Source: Bacteroidales bacterium 45-6 (lineage in GTDB: Bacteria > Bacteroidota > Bacteroidia > Bacteroidales > Dysgonomonadaceae). From it: a stretch of DNA of 13,887 nucleotides. The stretch lies in contig MKRS01000215.1 of the NCBI GenBank assembly GCA_001897035.1, positions 1 through 13,887 on the forward strand, given 5' to 3'. A program made the position numbers and the translations under genes. The notes beneath the pieces are model-generated. The model had not been told where the DNA came from. It ran no database searches and was given only the letters and a program-made list of their open reading frames with translations. Positions within the stretch are counted from its first letter, which is position 1. Every line of letters begins with the position of its first letter. Positions 7,426-13,887 of this stretch are shown here, piece after piece.

Positions 7426-7531
7426 CTTCCGGAAGAGGCCAATACATCCATCCCGTCACCTCATGGCAAGGTGATCGAAACAGTCGGTTGGTGTGTGTGC
7501 TTGCACACATACAACGGTGAATTCTTTTTTT
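7426..7531 (+). other. Run of three hairpins followed by a T-tract, possible structured RNA
   Basis: Three successive inverted repeats occur within about 90 bases: CTTCCGGAAG (7426-7435), TCACCT/AGGTGA (7456-7461 / 7469-7474), and TGTGTGC/GCACACA (7494-7500 / 7503-7509) with outer GTTG/CAAC (7487-7490 / 7512-7515). A run of seven T follows at 7525-7531 on the plus strand. The last hairpin plus T-run is terminator-like, although about 9 bases separate them. No plus-strand gene precedes it. I do not recognise a known RNA family. Confidence 0.3.
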
Positions 7532-7607
7532 GTTCGTTTTTCTTGTTGTTTTGGTTTTTTGATGTTGTCTTCAAGACGGATGGCTCACATCCCGAAGTTG
7601 GCGGAAA

Positions 7608-7760
7608 GAGGCTGTTTCAAAAGAACACAAATTACGCTAATTTCTTATTTTACAAGTAGCTATATGCAGCCTAAATATCTGATTTATTGAATAAAGTTAC
7701 CCAATACAATTTGCGTAATCTGCATAATTTAGCGTTCAAAATTTCTTTTGAGAGAGCCCC
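7608..7760. repeat. Small inverted-repeat element (153 bp), MITE- or REP-like
   Basis: The left end GAGGCTGTTTCAAAAGAA (7608-7625) and the reverse complement of 7743-7760, GGGGCTCTCTCAAAAGAA, agree at 15 of 18 positions. A second inner pair also matches: AAATTACGCTAATTT around 7629 and AATTTGCGTAATCT around 7708. Together they make a long imperfect stem-loop. Unlike the larger MITEs there is no obvious target duplication. It could be a decayed non-autonomous element or an intergenic repeat family; no second copy is in the window. Confidence 0.5.
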
Positions 7761-7978
7761 TGCCTGTCTGTGTTTTCATTTTCAATTTTTAAGGTTATTT
7801 GGCCTTCGGCCTTTGTTTTTCAAAATTTTGTGTGAAACTTTAGTGTTGTTGCCTTTTTTCTTCGCCCTATTGCGAATAGAAATTGTTGCAACTCAGCGTC
7901 CATTCTCAGTAGGCTTTCAATGAGGGGAGATTGGGGGATTTTTTTGAGTAAAGATTGTGCAAATATCTGTTACTTCTA

Positions 7979-8009
7979 CAAATATACAATAAATTAGAAT
8001 GTTTCCAAA
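7979..8009 (-). promoter_or_regulatory. Bacteroides-type promoter match with no adjacent gene
   Basis: Read on the minus strand: TTTG (8009-8006), 19 bases, then TATATTTG (7986-7979). This is an exact fit to the Bacteroides housekeeping consensus TTTG-N19-TAnnTTTG. The next minus-strand gene start is about 980 bp downstream (6999), beyond a repeat and the MITE. It could make a small RNA, a long leader, or be a chance match in AT-rich DNA. Confidence 0.4.
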
Positions 8010-8134
8010 TAAAAATAGATTTTTGTTTCTTGAGAACCCAATAAATTAAGTATAGTTAACATTATTATGCAATGCAAAACCTCCGTCTTCCCCAAGCCAA
8101 AAGATTTTTAGCAAGCAACCCTCAGCATGATAGC

Positions 8135-9466
8135 CTACCGTCGCTTTGCATTCCACACAAACAAGGCCATCAGAACAGACAGCACAGCTGCTCCAAACCA
8201 GAAAAAGCGGGCCACCGAAAAATCGTATGTAGCCACATTTTGAATCATCGTTTTGTGATCACTGATGAAAATCCCGCTCAGGAACTCCTGCGCGCCTGCC
8301 CCTGCATAAGATGCAATGCCAATGAGTCCCATGGCGGCGCCTGTGGCTTTTTTGGGGGCAATGTCCACTGCCATCAATCCGCCCACAAAAGTGATTAGAA
8401 TTCCTATTGCAAACCCATGCACAAGCATTGCGGCAGCGTCTAACCAAAGATTGCCATCAGGATAAAAGAAAAAAACGGCCAGTGAACTCACATTGAGAAT
8501 GCCTGCAACAAGAGCCGGCACATTGCGACTGCCTTTGAAAAATTTATCGGAAACAATTCCCGAAACCACAGTGCCAATAATTCCCGTAATTGCCGTAAGG
8601 CCAATAATATAGGCTGCTTCACTATTGGAGTATCCTTTTTCGGCCTGCGCATAGAAAATGCCCCAGCTCTCGATGGCATAACGGCTGATATACATCAGTG
8701 CACTTGCCAATGCCAGTATCCAAATGTATGGATTCTTCAGTATTTCTTTCTGCGAGGAACTCACATCTTTTGTGTTTGTTTCAGGTTTGGGATTTTCATC
8801 CCCCACAGCGGGCAGGGCCTTGCTTTCGGGACTGTCGTGCAAGAACACAAACACGATGAGGGCACCGAGCAGGCCTACTGCTCCAGCTCCCCAAAAGCCC
8901 CATTGCCATCCTCCGATCCCCATCAGGAATGGCAGCAAGGAGAAGGTGATGGCTTTGCCGATGTTGTGGCTCGCACTCCAGATGCCGTAGTAGGTGCCGC
9001 GCTCTTCCGGGTTGAACCAGCGAGTGAGGGCTACCACGCAGGGAGCGGCTCCTGCCGACTGAAACCAGCCGTTGATTCCCCACAATACAAGAAATACTGT
9101 GAACAAAGGATAAAATCCCATAATGACATTGACAAAGGCGGTGAGAAGCAAGCCCATGCCGATGAACCGGTTGACATTGATCCGGTCGGAAATAAAGCCA
9201 TTAACCAGCTTGCCGATGGCATAGCTGAAAAACAAGGCTGCGCCGATGCTCCCCAACTGTGTTTCACTGAAAATCCCCTCGTCAACCAAAGGTTTCTTGA
9301 CAACGCTGATGCTCAGCCGGCAAACATAAAACAGGGCGTAGCCTATTGTTGCGGATAGGAATACACTCCAACGGTATTTCTTGAGCTTTTTGCGGTTGGT
9401 TTCCTCGTCCGCACCGTATTGCCTGGCTGGAAGCGGGGCAAAAAAATTAGATATGATTTTTGACAT
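8135..9466 (-). CDS. Organophosphate:phosphate antiporter, GlpT/UhpT-like (MFS)
   Basis: Integral inner-membrane protein of 443 residues, close to the usual length of GlpT (about 450), with about 12 hydrophobic segments in two halves joined by a polar loop (residues 211-240). The organophosphate:phosphate antiporter family exchanges a sugar or glycerol phosphate for inorganic phosphate. The three residues that bind the phosphate in E. coli GlpT (R45, H165, R269) have clear counterparts: R50 in YVCRLS, H167 in SASHNIG and R262 in YISRYAIESW. Other family signatures are GKLVNGFISDR (85-95), NGWFQSAGAAPC (132-143) and APKKATGAAMG (370-380). With four GDPD genes nearby, sn-glycerol 3-phosphate is the most likely substrate, but a UhpC-like sensor or hexose-phosphate carrier is not excluded. 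The terminator at 9672-9720 ends the operon upstream, so the gene should have its own promoter in 9467-9671. Confidence 0.9.
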   Translation of the reverse strand: MSKIISNFFAPLPARQYGADEETNRKKLKKYRWSVFLSATIGYALFYVCRLSISVVKKPLVDEGIFSETQLGSIGAALFFSYAIGKLVNGFISDRINVNRFIGMGLLLTAFVNVIMGFYPLFTVFLVLWGINGWFQSAGAAPCVVALTRWFNPEERGTYYGIWSASHNIGKAITFSLLPFLMGIGGWQWGFWGAGAVGLLGALIVFVFLHDSPESKALPAVGDENPKPETNTKDVSSSQKEILKNPYIWILALASALMYISRYAIESWGIFYAQAEKGYSNSEAAYIIGLTAITGIIGTVVSGIVSDKFFKGSRNVPALVAGILNVSSLAVFFFYPDGNLWLDAAAMLVHGFAIGILITFVGGLMAVDIAPKKATGAAMGLIGIASYAGAGAQEFLSGIFISDHKTMIQNVATYDFSVARFFWFGAAVLSVLMALFVWNAKRR

Positions 9467-9501
9467 GATTTATGAAAGAAAGGTTGTTATGGAATATTTT
9501 T

Positions 9502-9513
9502 CGGCATTTGCCG
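9502..9513. promoter_or_regulatory. Short palindrome in the transporter leader
   Basis: CGGCATTTGCCG is a perfect CGGCA-TT-TGCCG palindrome, 36 bp upstream of the transporter ATG. It could be an operator half-site pair or a small leader hairpin; on its own a 10-bp palindrome is weak evidence. Confidence 0.25.
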
Positions 9514-9554
9514 GTGAGGAATCACGGAATCATTGAATCACTCGGTGGTTACTT

Positions 9555-9638
<84 letters not shown>

Positions 9639-9671
9639 ATCGAATCACAGGATCTCTTTGTCACTCGTTAT

Positions 9672-9720
9672 AAAAAAAGAGGTCCCCCCCGAGAAAACGA
9701 GTTTTCCCAAGAGAGACCTC
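9672..9720 (-). terminator. Rho-independent terminator of the GDPD/T9SS operon
   Basis: On the minus strand GAGGTC (9720-9715) pairs with GACCTC (9684-9679), enclosing an inner stem GAAAAC-GA-GTTTTC (9693-9706), and is followed directly by seven T (9678-9672). It lies 14 bp after the stop of the 9735-10766 gene. Stem, position and U-run all fit an intrinsic terminator. Confidence 0.85.
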
Positions 9721-9734
9721 ACCCCTCATGAAAA

Positions 9735-10766
9735 CTATTTTTTTACTGCTTTGTAGCTCTTCGCTCCTTTTGCAGAGGAAAGTTTGACGATGTAGATGCC
9801 CGTTTGAAGGCCTGCGGCATTCACCTGGTTGCCTTCTGTGGAAACGGATTTCACTAATTTGCCGTCGGCAGAATACAAGCTCACCAGCTTGCTTCCGTCC
9901 ATACCCGAAATTTCCAAGCTATTCCCTTTGAACGAAACCGAGACGGCATCGTCAGAAATAGCACCAATAATGGAAGTGGAAGCTGCAGGGGTAACTTGAG
10001 CCCAGGAGGAGCCGATGCGAAGTTCGTCGATTTCGGCATTGACAACGCCTAATCCGGTTTTAAAAGTAAATCCATTCGTACCGGTGGTGGCTCCGCCCAC
10101 AATATCGGCCTTAGTAGGTGTCGGTGCGGAAGCTGTCCCGAGGTCGGCAGCGGCAGGATTGACCCATACATCGGTTTTATATGTGGAAGGATCATACTTC
10201 ACAACAACAAAAACCGTCGTACCTACTACGCTGCTGGTGGTTATGGCTGTCGCCAGTGTAATACCGTTGTTGTCTGGTGCCAGCAGGATTTTTCCCGAAG
10301 CATCAATCTGGAGATTCGAAGTATATGTGCCTAATCCGGAGACATCTGTCCGTGTCGTCCCGATCAGGGAGGCAACCCTCGTGGTTGCAGTCGGAGCGGT
10401 AGCCACATTCATCAGGAATGAATAATATATCGCAGATGTGATATCTGTGGTCGAAAAACCCATTCTTTGATTGACTGATGATCCGGTATTGACAAGTTTG
10501 ATGTCATTTGTGCTGGTAGCTGATGTAAGGAGACCTGAATAGCTGAGAGTGCCGCTCTGGACAACAGCCCCTTTCGTGCTGCCATAGTTCCAGTTGCCCG
10601 CAGTAGTACTTGGAGTTCCTGTTGTATAAGTTGCCGGAATGATTGGCCCTGTTGACGAACCTAAATTCCCAAGGGTATAATCAAATGAATCGTAGTAATA
10701 CGACTGTGCATTCGCAACACATGCGATAGCTAATAAAGTTCCGATTAAAGTAATTTTTTTCTTGAT
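9735..10766 (-). CDS. Secreted beta-sandwich protein with T9SS sorting domain; AUC at the expected start
   Basis: The open frame runs from a stop at 10782-10784 to 9735. Its N-terminus reads as a typical signal peptide, KKKITLIGTLLAIACVANA, but the codon before it (10764-10766) is ATC, not ATG, and no ATG, GTG or TTG occurs until 10463. Starting at 10463 would remove the signal peptide and a third of the domain. I therefore place the start at ATC; it may be a real AUC start or start-codon loss. Product about 343 residues. After the signal, YYYDSFDYTLGNLG opens a LamG- or jelly-roll-like beta-sandwich; VFVVVKYD and DVWVNP (about 185-204) and IDELRIGSSWAQVTP (about 246-260) close it. Residues about 273-343 form a T9SS sorting domain ending GIYIVKLSSAKGAKSYKAVKK (last part). 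It is a paralogue of the preceding gene. Ligand unknown; surface carbohydrate or substrate binding is a guess. Confidence 0.72.
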   Translation of the reverse strand: MKKKITLIGTLLAIACVANAQSYYYDSFDYTLGNLGSSTGPIIPATYTTGTPSTTAGNWNYGSTKGAVVQSGTLSYSGLLTSATSTNDIKLVNTGSSVNQRMGFSTTDITSAIYYSFLMNVATAPTATTRVASLIGTTRTDVSGLGTYTSNLQIDASGKILLAPDNNGITLATAITTSSVVGTTVFVVVKYDPSTYKTDVWVNPAAADLGTASAPTPTKADIVGGATTGTNGFTFKTGLGVVNAEIDELRIGSSWAQVTPAASTSIIGAISDDAVSVSFKGNSLEISGMDGSKLVSLYSADGKLVKSVSTEGNQVNAAGLQTGIYIVKLSSAKGAKSYKAVKK

Positions 10767-10840
10767 GTTTTTGTTTTTAAATTAATAATTAGGATATACC
10801 GTGTAATATGGCATTTCATTTTATTTTTTTATTCATCCGT

Positions 10841-11875
10841 TTAGAATTTGGCAGCCTTGTATGACCGTGTTCCTTGGGGAGAAAGCACCCTCACGATATA
10901 GATGCCGGATTGAAGTATTCCTATATTTGTGGCACCGTTCGTCAGCCAATAGGAACCAAGCAATTTCCCATCGGAGAAATAAAGTTCCACAGGACAGTCT
11001 TGGGTTAGCCCTACCACAAACAACATGTTTTGCTGAAAATACACATAGTCTTGGCCTGTGTTGTTGGAAGAGGGAATGATTTTAGTGCTGACAACAGGTG
11101 GAGTCACGCTGGCCCAATTTGTGCCTATCCGGAGTTCGTCAAAGAGCATGGCGGGAGATCCCGCCCCCGTTCTCACATTAAAATATGCCAGGTTATGCGC
11201 GCTTGCAATTGTTGATGCCGAACTTGCATCGATAATGGTAGCCGAAGGTGGAGTTGTCGCTCCGAAAGTGGATTTGTCGGGATTGACCCACAGGCTCACC
11301 ACGTCGCCCGCAGTGGAGAGGTCGTATCTGACAACCAGCAGGATGTTTGTATTCAGCGGATAGGACTTTGACCCCCATACTATAGCTTGGTTAGCAGTGT
11401 TATACGGAGCGTTTGCATTGGAATAGCTGTTCGAGTTTCTTTTGGATACCCCGATAATGAATTTGTTGCTGGGGTCACTTGCATAGGGGAATATGTTGAT
11501 AGCTCCTGCAAACGTATTTGCACTGTTTGTGAAACAGAAATTGTATTTGTACGGGTTCGTGCCCCAGCTTTGGAGTCCAACTACGTTGATGATAAACGAG
11601 GCATAGACCGTCCCCGAGTTTTGCTGCGTAAATCCGATCTTGTTGGATCCGATGCTTCCCGAGCCACCGAAACTGATGGCATTGGAAGACGCATCGGTGC
11701 TTAGCCCATCGTATGCCAGGTACGGATTCACCATTTTTGGAGGATTGGGTGTGACCCAGTTGCTCGCGGAAACAGACATTGACCGATGGCTTGTAATTCC
11801 ATTATCCTGTATAAGTTGGGCATTTGCCATTGCAACCATTCCGAGAAATACTGTCAATAGAGTCAGTTTTTTCAT
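10841..11875 (-). CDS. Secreted beta-sandwich protein with T9SS sorting domain
   Basis: Protein of 344 residues. Signal peptide MKKLTLLTVFLGMVAMANA, cleavage before Q20. Residues 20-260 look like a LamG- or jelly-roll-like beta-sandwich: NPYLAYDGLS (50-59), SNKIGFTQQ, VVRYDLSTAGDVVSLWVNP (about 181-199) and LFDELRIGTNWASVTP (244-259). The last two motifs are shared with the neighbouring paralogue at 9735-10766. Residues about 275-344 are a T9SS sorting domain ending LQSGIYIVRVLSPQGTRSYK, so the protein is probably exported to the cell surface. It starts 9 bp after the GDPD gene at 11885-12802 and is followed after 74 bp by its paralogue, so all are likely one transcript. I cannot assign an enzymatic activity; the fold is inferred from motif pattern only. 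Confidence 0.85.
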   Translation of the reverse strand: MKKLTLLTVFLGMVAMANAQLIQDNGITSHRSMSVSASNWVTPNPPKMVNPYLAYDGLSTDASSNAISFGGSGSIGSNKIGFTQQNSGTVYASFIINVVGLQSWGTNPYKYNFCFTNSANTFAGAINIFPYASDPSNKFIIGVSKRNSNSYSNANAPYNTANQAIVWGSKSYPLNTNILLVVRYDLSTAGDVVSLWVNPDKSTFGATTPPSATIIDASSASTIASAHNLAYFNVRTGAGSPAMLFDELRIGTNWASVTPPVVSTKIIPSSNNTGQDYVYFQQNMLFVVGLTQDCPVELYFSDGKLLGSYWLTNGATNIGILQSGIYIVRVLSPQGTRSYKAAKF

Positions 11876-11884
11876 ACGATGTGT

Positions 11885-12802
11885 TTAATTATGCAGTTTT
11901 CTACTTCTCAAGTATTGAACCAATTCCTTAGGCCTATCTGTCTGAATGATGTTGGCTCCTTTGCTGATGATCCATCCCCAGGTCTGATCGGGCTTGTTTT
12001 CTTCCACGGCAATGTCGTCGTCATGTCCTGCGCAATGCTCGGGCCATAGAGCGTTGAACCACACCGGGAAATCTTTCCGTATCTCGGGAACTTTATTCAA
12101 TATCCACACTGTATCGGAGGCGAACACGGTTTGGATGATGGTACGTGGGTGTTGCCGGTAGGAATCTATGACGGCGGCACTACGAGGATCCGATGGATTC
12201 ACCACCACCATCAGATACAACTCAGGATCAATTGGCCCAACCATTGCCCGAACACTGTCGAAAGTGATGCCGTCATAGACGTTGTATATGACCTGTCGAG
12301 TCATGCCAAGTTGCCTGATGATGGGATAGGCTTCCGAGAAATAATCAAATCCTTTATCAATATCTACCACTACCTTCCCTTTTGCCACTTCCAAATATTC
12401 CTTAAGTGTCGGTATCTTATGCCTTGTGGGATGCCCGGTGGCAGCCCTGAGGGATAGCTTTTTCAGCTCGTCGAGAGTGTAATCCTGGGGCTTTCCCTTT
12501 CCTGTTGTTGTCCTGTCTATCGTTTTGTCGTGCATCATGATGATCTGGCCATCCTTTGTTTTTTTGAGGTCAGTTTCGGCAATATCAGCTCCCATTTTTA
12601 TGCAATCGACAAGCGACTGAACCGAATTTTCGGGTGCTGTTCTCCAACTGCCCCTGTGGGAAGATATGACTATTTTGTTCGTCTTCAAAGCCCCATCTAC
12701 AGAAACGGTTTTAGTGGCTACCTTTTTCATTTGTTGTGCAAAAGCGGGCCAAAGCGGCAACAAGGCGATAGTAATGATTACTATCCGGAATATCTTTTTC
12801 AT
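11885..12802 (-). CDS. Exported glycerophosphodiester phosphodiesterase
   Basis: Protein of 305 residues. Signal peptide MKKIFRIVIITIALLPLWPA, cleaved near FAQ (residue 23). The GDPD barrel follows in compact form: H49-R-G, APENS with E58, E76-T-D78, DGQIIMMHD with H91-D92, then DRTTTGKG, IPTLKEYLE (130-138), VVVDIDK (144-150) and IIQTDRPKELVQYL at the end. All catalytic and metal ligands of the family are present, and the length is normal for a periplasmic GlpQ/UgpQ-type enzyme. It would hydrolyse glycerophosphodiesters, such as deacylated phospholipid headgroups, to sn-glycerol 3-phosphate and an alcohol. There is no T9SS domain, so a periplasmic location is likely. It lies 7 bp after one GDPD gene and 9 bp before a T9SS-sorted gene, indicating a shared operon. 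Exact substrate is not readable from sequence. Confidence 0.93.
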   Translation of the reverse strand: MKKIFRIVIITIALLPLWPAFAQQMKKVATKTVSVDGALKTNKIVISSHRGSWRTAPENSVQSLVDCIKMGADIAETDLKKTKDGQIIMMHDKTIDRTTTGKGKPQDYTLDELKKLSLRAATGHPTRHKIPTLKEYLEVAKGKVVVDIDKGFDYFSEAYPIIRQLGMTRQVIYNVYDGITFDSVRAMVGPIDPELYLMVVVNPSDPRSAAVIDSYRQHPRTIIQTVFASDTVWILNKVPEIRKDFPVWFNALWPEHCAGHDDDIAVEENKPDQTWGWIISKGANIIQTDRPKELVQYLRSRKLHN

Positions 12803-12809
12803 AATTTTA

Positions 12810-13745
12810 TCAGTGTTTATTTTTAGTCTTGAGATAATTAATCATTTCCACGGGATAGTCCGTTTGCACAAAGTTTACACCGCTGGCCAAGGCTGTTTCG
12901 AGTTCGCTCCAGGCATCGGTGACGGGGTCGGTAGAGGTGAGCAAGTAGTTGTTGGTGTAAATTTTCATGCCACCGTTTTTCATCGACACCCATTCTTCGT
13001 TGACACCGGCGTTGTCCGTTTGGAATATGTAAGGTTTCACATTGTTTTTGATGTAGGTGTTGTATGAGGAAACGCTGTAACAGGAAGGCATGGGCATTCC
13101 GCCATTGTTGAGCAAATAGGCTGCATCGGAACGGGCAGACACAAAGAACATGACGTTGTCGGTCATCCGTGCATTTTTCACAGCCGCTAACACCGCTGCC
13201 GCATCGGACTTCTGGTCGATGTCCAGGTTGAGATAGATCTGTCCCCTCGCCTCTTTGAGTATTTGATCCAAAGTGGGTACCGTGTCGGTTGTGAGTGTGC
13301 TGGATCCATATTTCTTGAGCTTGAGTTTCCGCACTTCGGAATAAGGCATGGCGCTTAGTGTGCCAGTCCCGTTTGTTGTCCGATCCACCGTGGCATCGTG
13401 CATCAATACAAGTACCCCGTCTGAAGTGGGACGTATGTCGCATTCCATCATATCTATTTTGTTTTGGATGGCCAGACGGAGTGCCGACATGGAGTTTTCC
13501 GCAGCGTAGTTGCCATTGCCGACAATGATGTGCAGGCCACGATGTGCAACCACAAACACTGTATCGGACGTGCCGGATAGTACCGATCTCAATGTCCGAT
13601 AATTGGTGCCGAGACTGGTTCCCTCCTGGTATTTGAAAGGTTCGTAAAGCAGCAAGCCGGATTGCCCCGATAACCGAGTGCTAAGGGCAACCAGGCCAAG
13701 TGTAAGAGAGAGAAGCCTGAATGTTTTTACTATTGTGTGATTCAT
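12810..13745 (-). CDS. Exported glycerophosphodiester phosphodiesterase with short N-terminal extension
   Basis: Protein of 311 residues. Signal peptide roughly 1-28 (TFRLLSLTLGLVALSTRLSG). Residues 29-62 contain LLLYEPFKYQEGTSLGTN, which resembles the opening strand of the beta-sandwich proteins in this operon (YYYDSFDYTLGNLG) rather than a GDPD. The barrel then starts: H68-R-G, AAENS with E83, E101-C-D103, H116-D117, DRTTNGTG (121-128), TVPTLDQILKEA and LNLDIDQK, ending VQTDYPVEMINYLKTK. All catalytic and metal-binding residues are present. Its C-terminal 40 residues closely match the next gene, so the pair arose by tandem duplication. Expected role: release of sn-glycerol 3-phosphate in the periplasm or at the surface. 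Gaps to neighbours are 7 and 12 bp, fitting one operon. Confidence 0.92.
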   Translation of the reverse strand: MNHTIVKTFRLLSLTLGLVALSTRLSGQSGLLLYEPFKYQEGTSLGTNYRTLRSVLSGTSDTVFVVAHRGLHIIVGNGNYAAENSMSALRLAIQNKIDMMECDIRPTSDGVLVLMHDATVDRTTNGTGTLSAMPYSEVRKLKLKKYGSSTLTTDTVPTLDQILKEARGQIYLNLDIDQKSDAAAVLAAVKNARMTDNVMFFVSARSDAAYLLNNGGMPMPSCYSVSSYNTYIKNNVKPYIFQTDNAGVNEEWVSMKNGGMKIYTNNYLLTSTDPVTDAWSELETALASGVNFVQTDYPVEMINYLKTKNKH

Positions 13746-13757
13746 GTATGTTTAGTT

Positions 13758-13887
13758 TTAATGTCGTCCTTTTGTCTTGAGATAATTGATCATTTCCACC
13801 GGGTAATCGGTTTGGACAATGTTGACATTGTTACTCAAAGAAGTTTCCAATTGGCTCCATCCATCGTTTTGCGGATTGGTGGAGGTC
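13758..13887 (-). CDS. Glycerophosphodiester phosphodiesterase, C-terminal end only (runs off the right edge)
   Basis: The last 42 codons of a minus-strand gene, stop TAA at 13758-13760. The peptide ends TSTNPQNDGWSQLETSL, then NNVNIVQTDYPVEMINYLKTK and GRH. It aligns with the end of the neighbouring GDPD (TSTDPVTDAWSELETAL, VNFVQTDYPVEMINYLKTK), and the nucleotide sequences are also alike, so it is a third tandem GDPD copy. The catalytic residues lie outside the window. It sits 12 bp before the start of the next gene, in the same operon. Confidence 0.85.
   Translation of the reverse strand, partial: TSTNPQNDGWSQLETSLSNNVNIVQTDYPVEMINYLKTKGRH

Larger units (their letters stand above)
7398..8134. 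other. Gene-free stretch with hairpins, small inverted-repeat element and isolated promoter match
   Basis: There are 737 bases between MITE copy 2 and the 3' end of the transporter gene. Open frames are short, lack recognisable domains and overlap repeats. It holds a hairpin run (7426-7531), an inverted-repeat element (7608-7760), a small GGCC-TTC-GGCC hairpin (7801-7811) followed by a T-rich run on the plus strand, and a promoter match (7979-8009), each noted separately. The region is AT-rich compared with the genes. I see no tRNA, no CRISPR and no terminator after the transporter gene. Confidence 0.55.

Noticed and set aside
7801..7811. GGCC-TTC-GGCC hairpin followed by a T-rich run as an intrinsic terminator
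   Set aside because: The stem is only 4 bp and there is no plus-strand gene upstream for it to end.
8837..9358. A 173-codon plus-strand open frame
   Set aside because: Antisense to the transporter gene, with no domain or signal; the minus-strand product is a clear OPA-family protein.

Overview
The window looks like chromosomal DNA from a member of the Bacteroidetes, most likely the order Bacteroidales. The evidence is a Bacteroidetes-type RsmG C-terminus, a FecI-like ECF sigma factor with the hydrophobic C-terminal tail typical of that phylum, an OmpH/Skp-like protein, several secreted proteins ending in type IX secretion (Por) sorting domains, a tail-fibre-like protein with the C-terminal module common in this phylum, and a site matching the Bacteroides promoter consensus (TTTG-N19-TAnnTTTG). 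Family-level placement (for example Dysgonomonadaceae) is only an impression.

Layout, left to right. 1-347: 3' end of rsmG (+), convergent with everything that follows. 371-961: ECF sigma factor (-) with no anti-sigma gene beside it. 962-1606: gene-free, carrying a 310-bp MITE-like element. 1607-2158: OmpH/Skp-like periplasmic chaperone (-). 2325-3401: secreted T9SS-sorted protein (-). 3518-5425: large exported glycerophosphodiester phosphodiesterase (GDPD) (-). 5647-6999: exported tail-fibre-like repeat protein (-). 7000-8134: over 1.1 kb without a gene, holding a second copy (323 bp) of the MITE, a run of hairpins, a smaller inverted-repeat element and an isolated Bacteroides-type promoter match. 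8135-9466: GlpT/UhpT-like organophosphate:phosphate antiporter (-). 9555-9638: twelve units of a 7-bp tandem repeat between that gene and the terminator of the next. 9735-13887: a tight leftward operon of two paralogous T9SS-sorted beta-sandwich proteins, two complete GDPDs and the 3' end of a third tandem GDPD.

Functional reading (inference): four exported GDPDs would release sn-glycerol 3-phosphate from glycerophosphodiesters outside the inner membrane, and the OPA-family transporter, which keeps the three phosphate-binding residues of GlpT, would import it. The T9SS-sorted beta-sandwich proteins could hold or bind substrate at the surface. This resembles a dedicated glycerophosphodiester-scavenging locus; any SusC/SusD pair would lie beyond the right edge. 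The two MITE copies, each with its own 5-bp target duplication, show repeated transposition around the locus. Two features bear on expression: an AUC codon where the ATG of the 9735-10766 gene should be, and the heptamer tract in the leader of the transporter gene.
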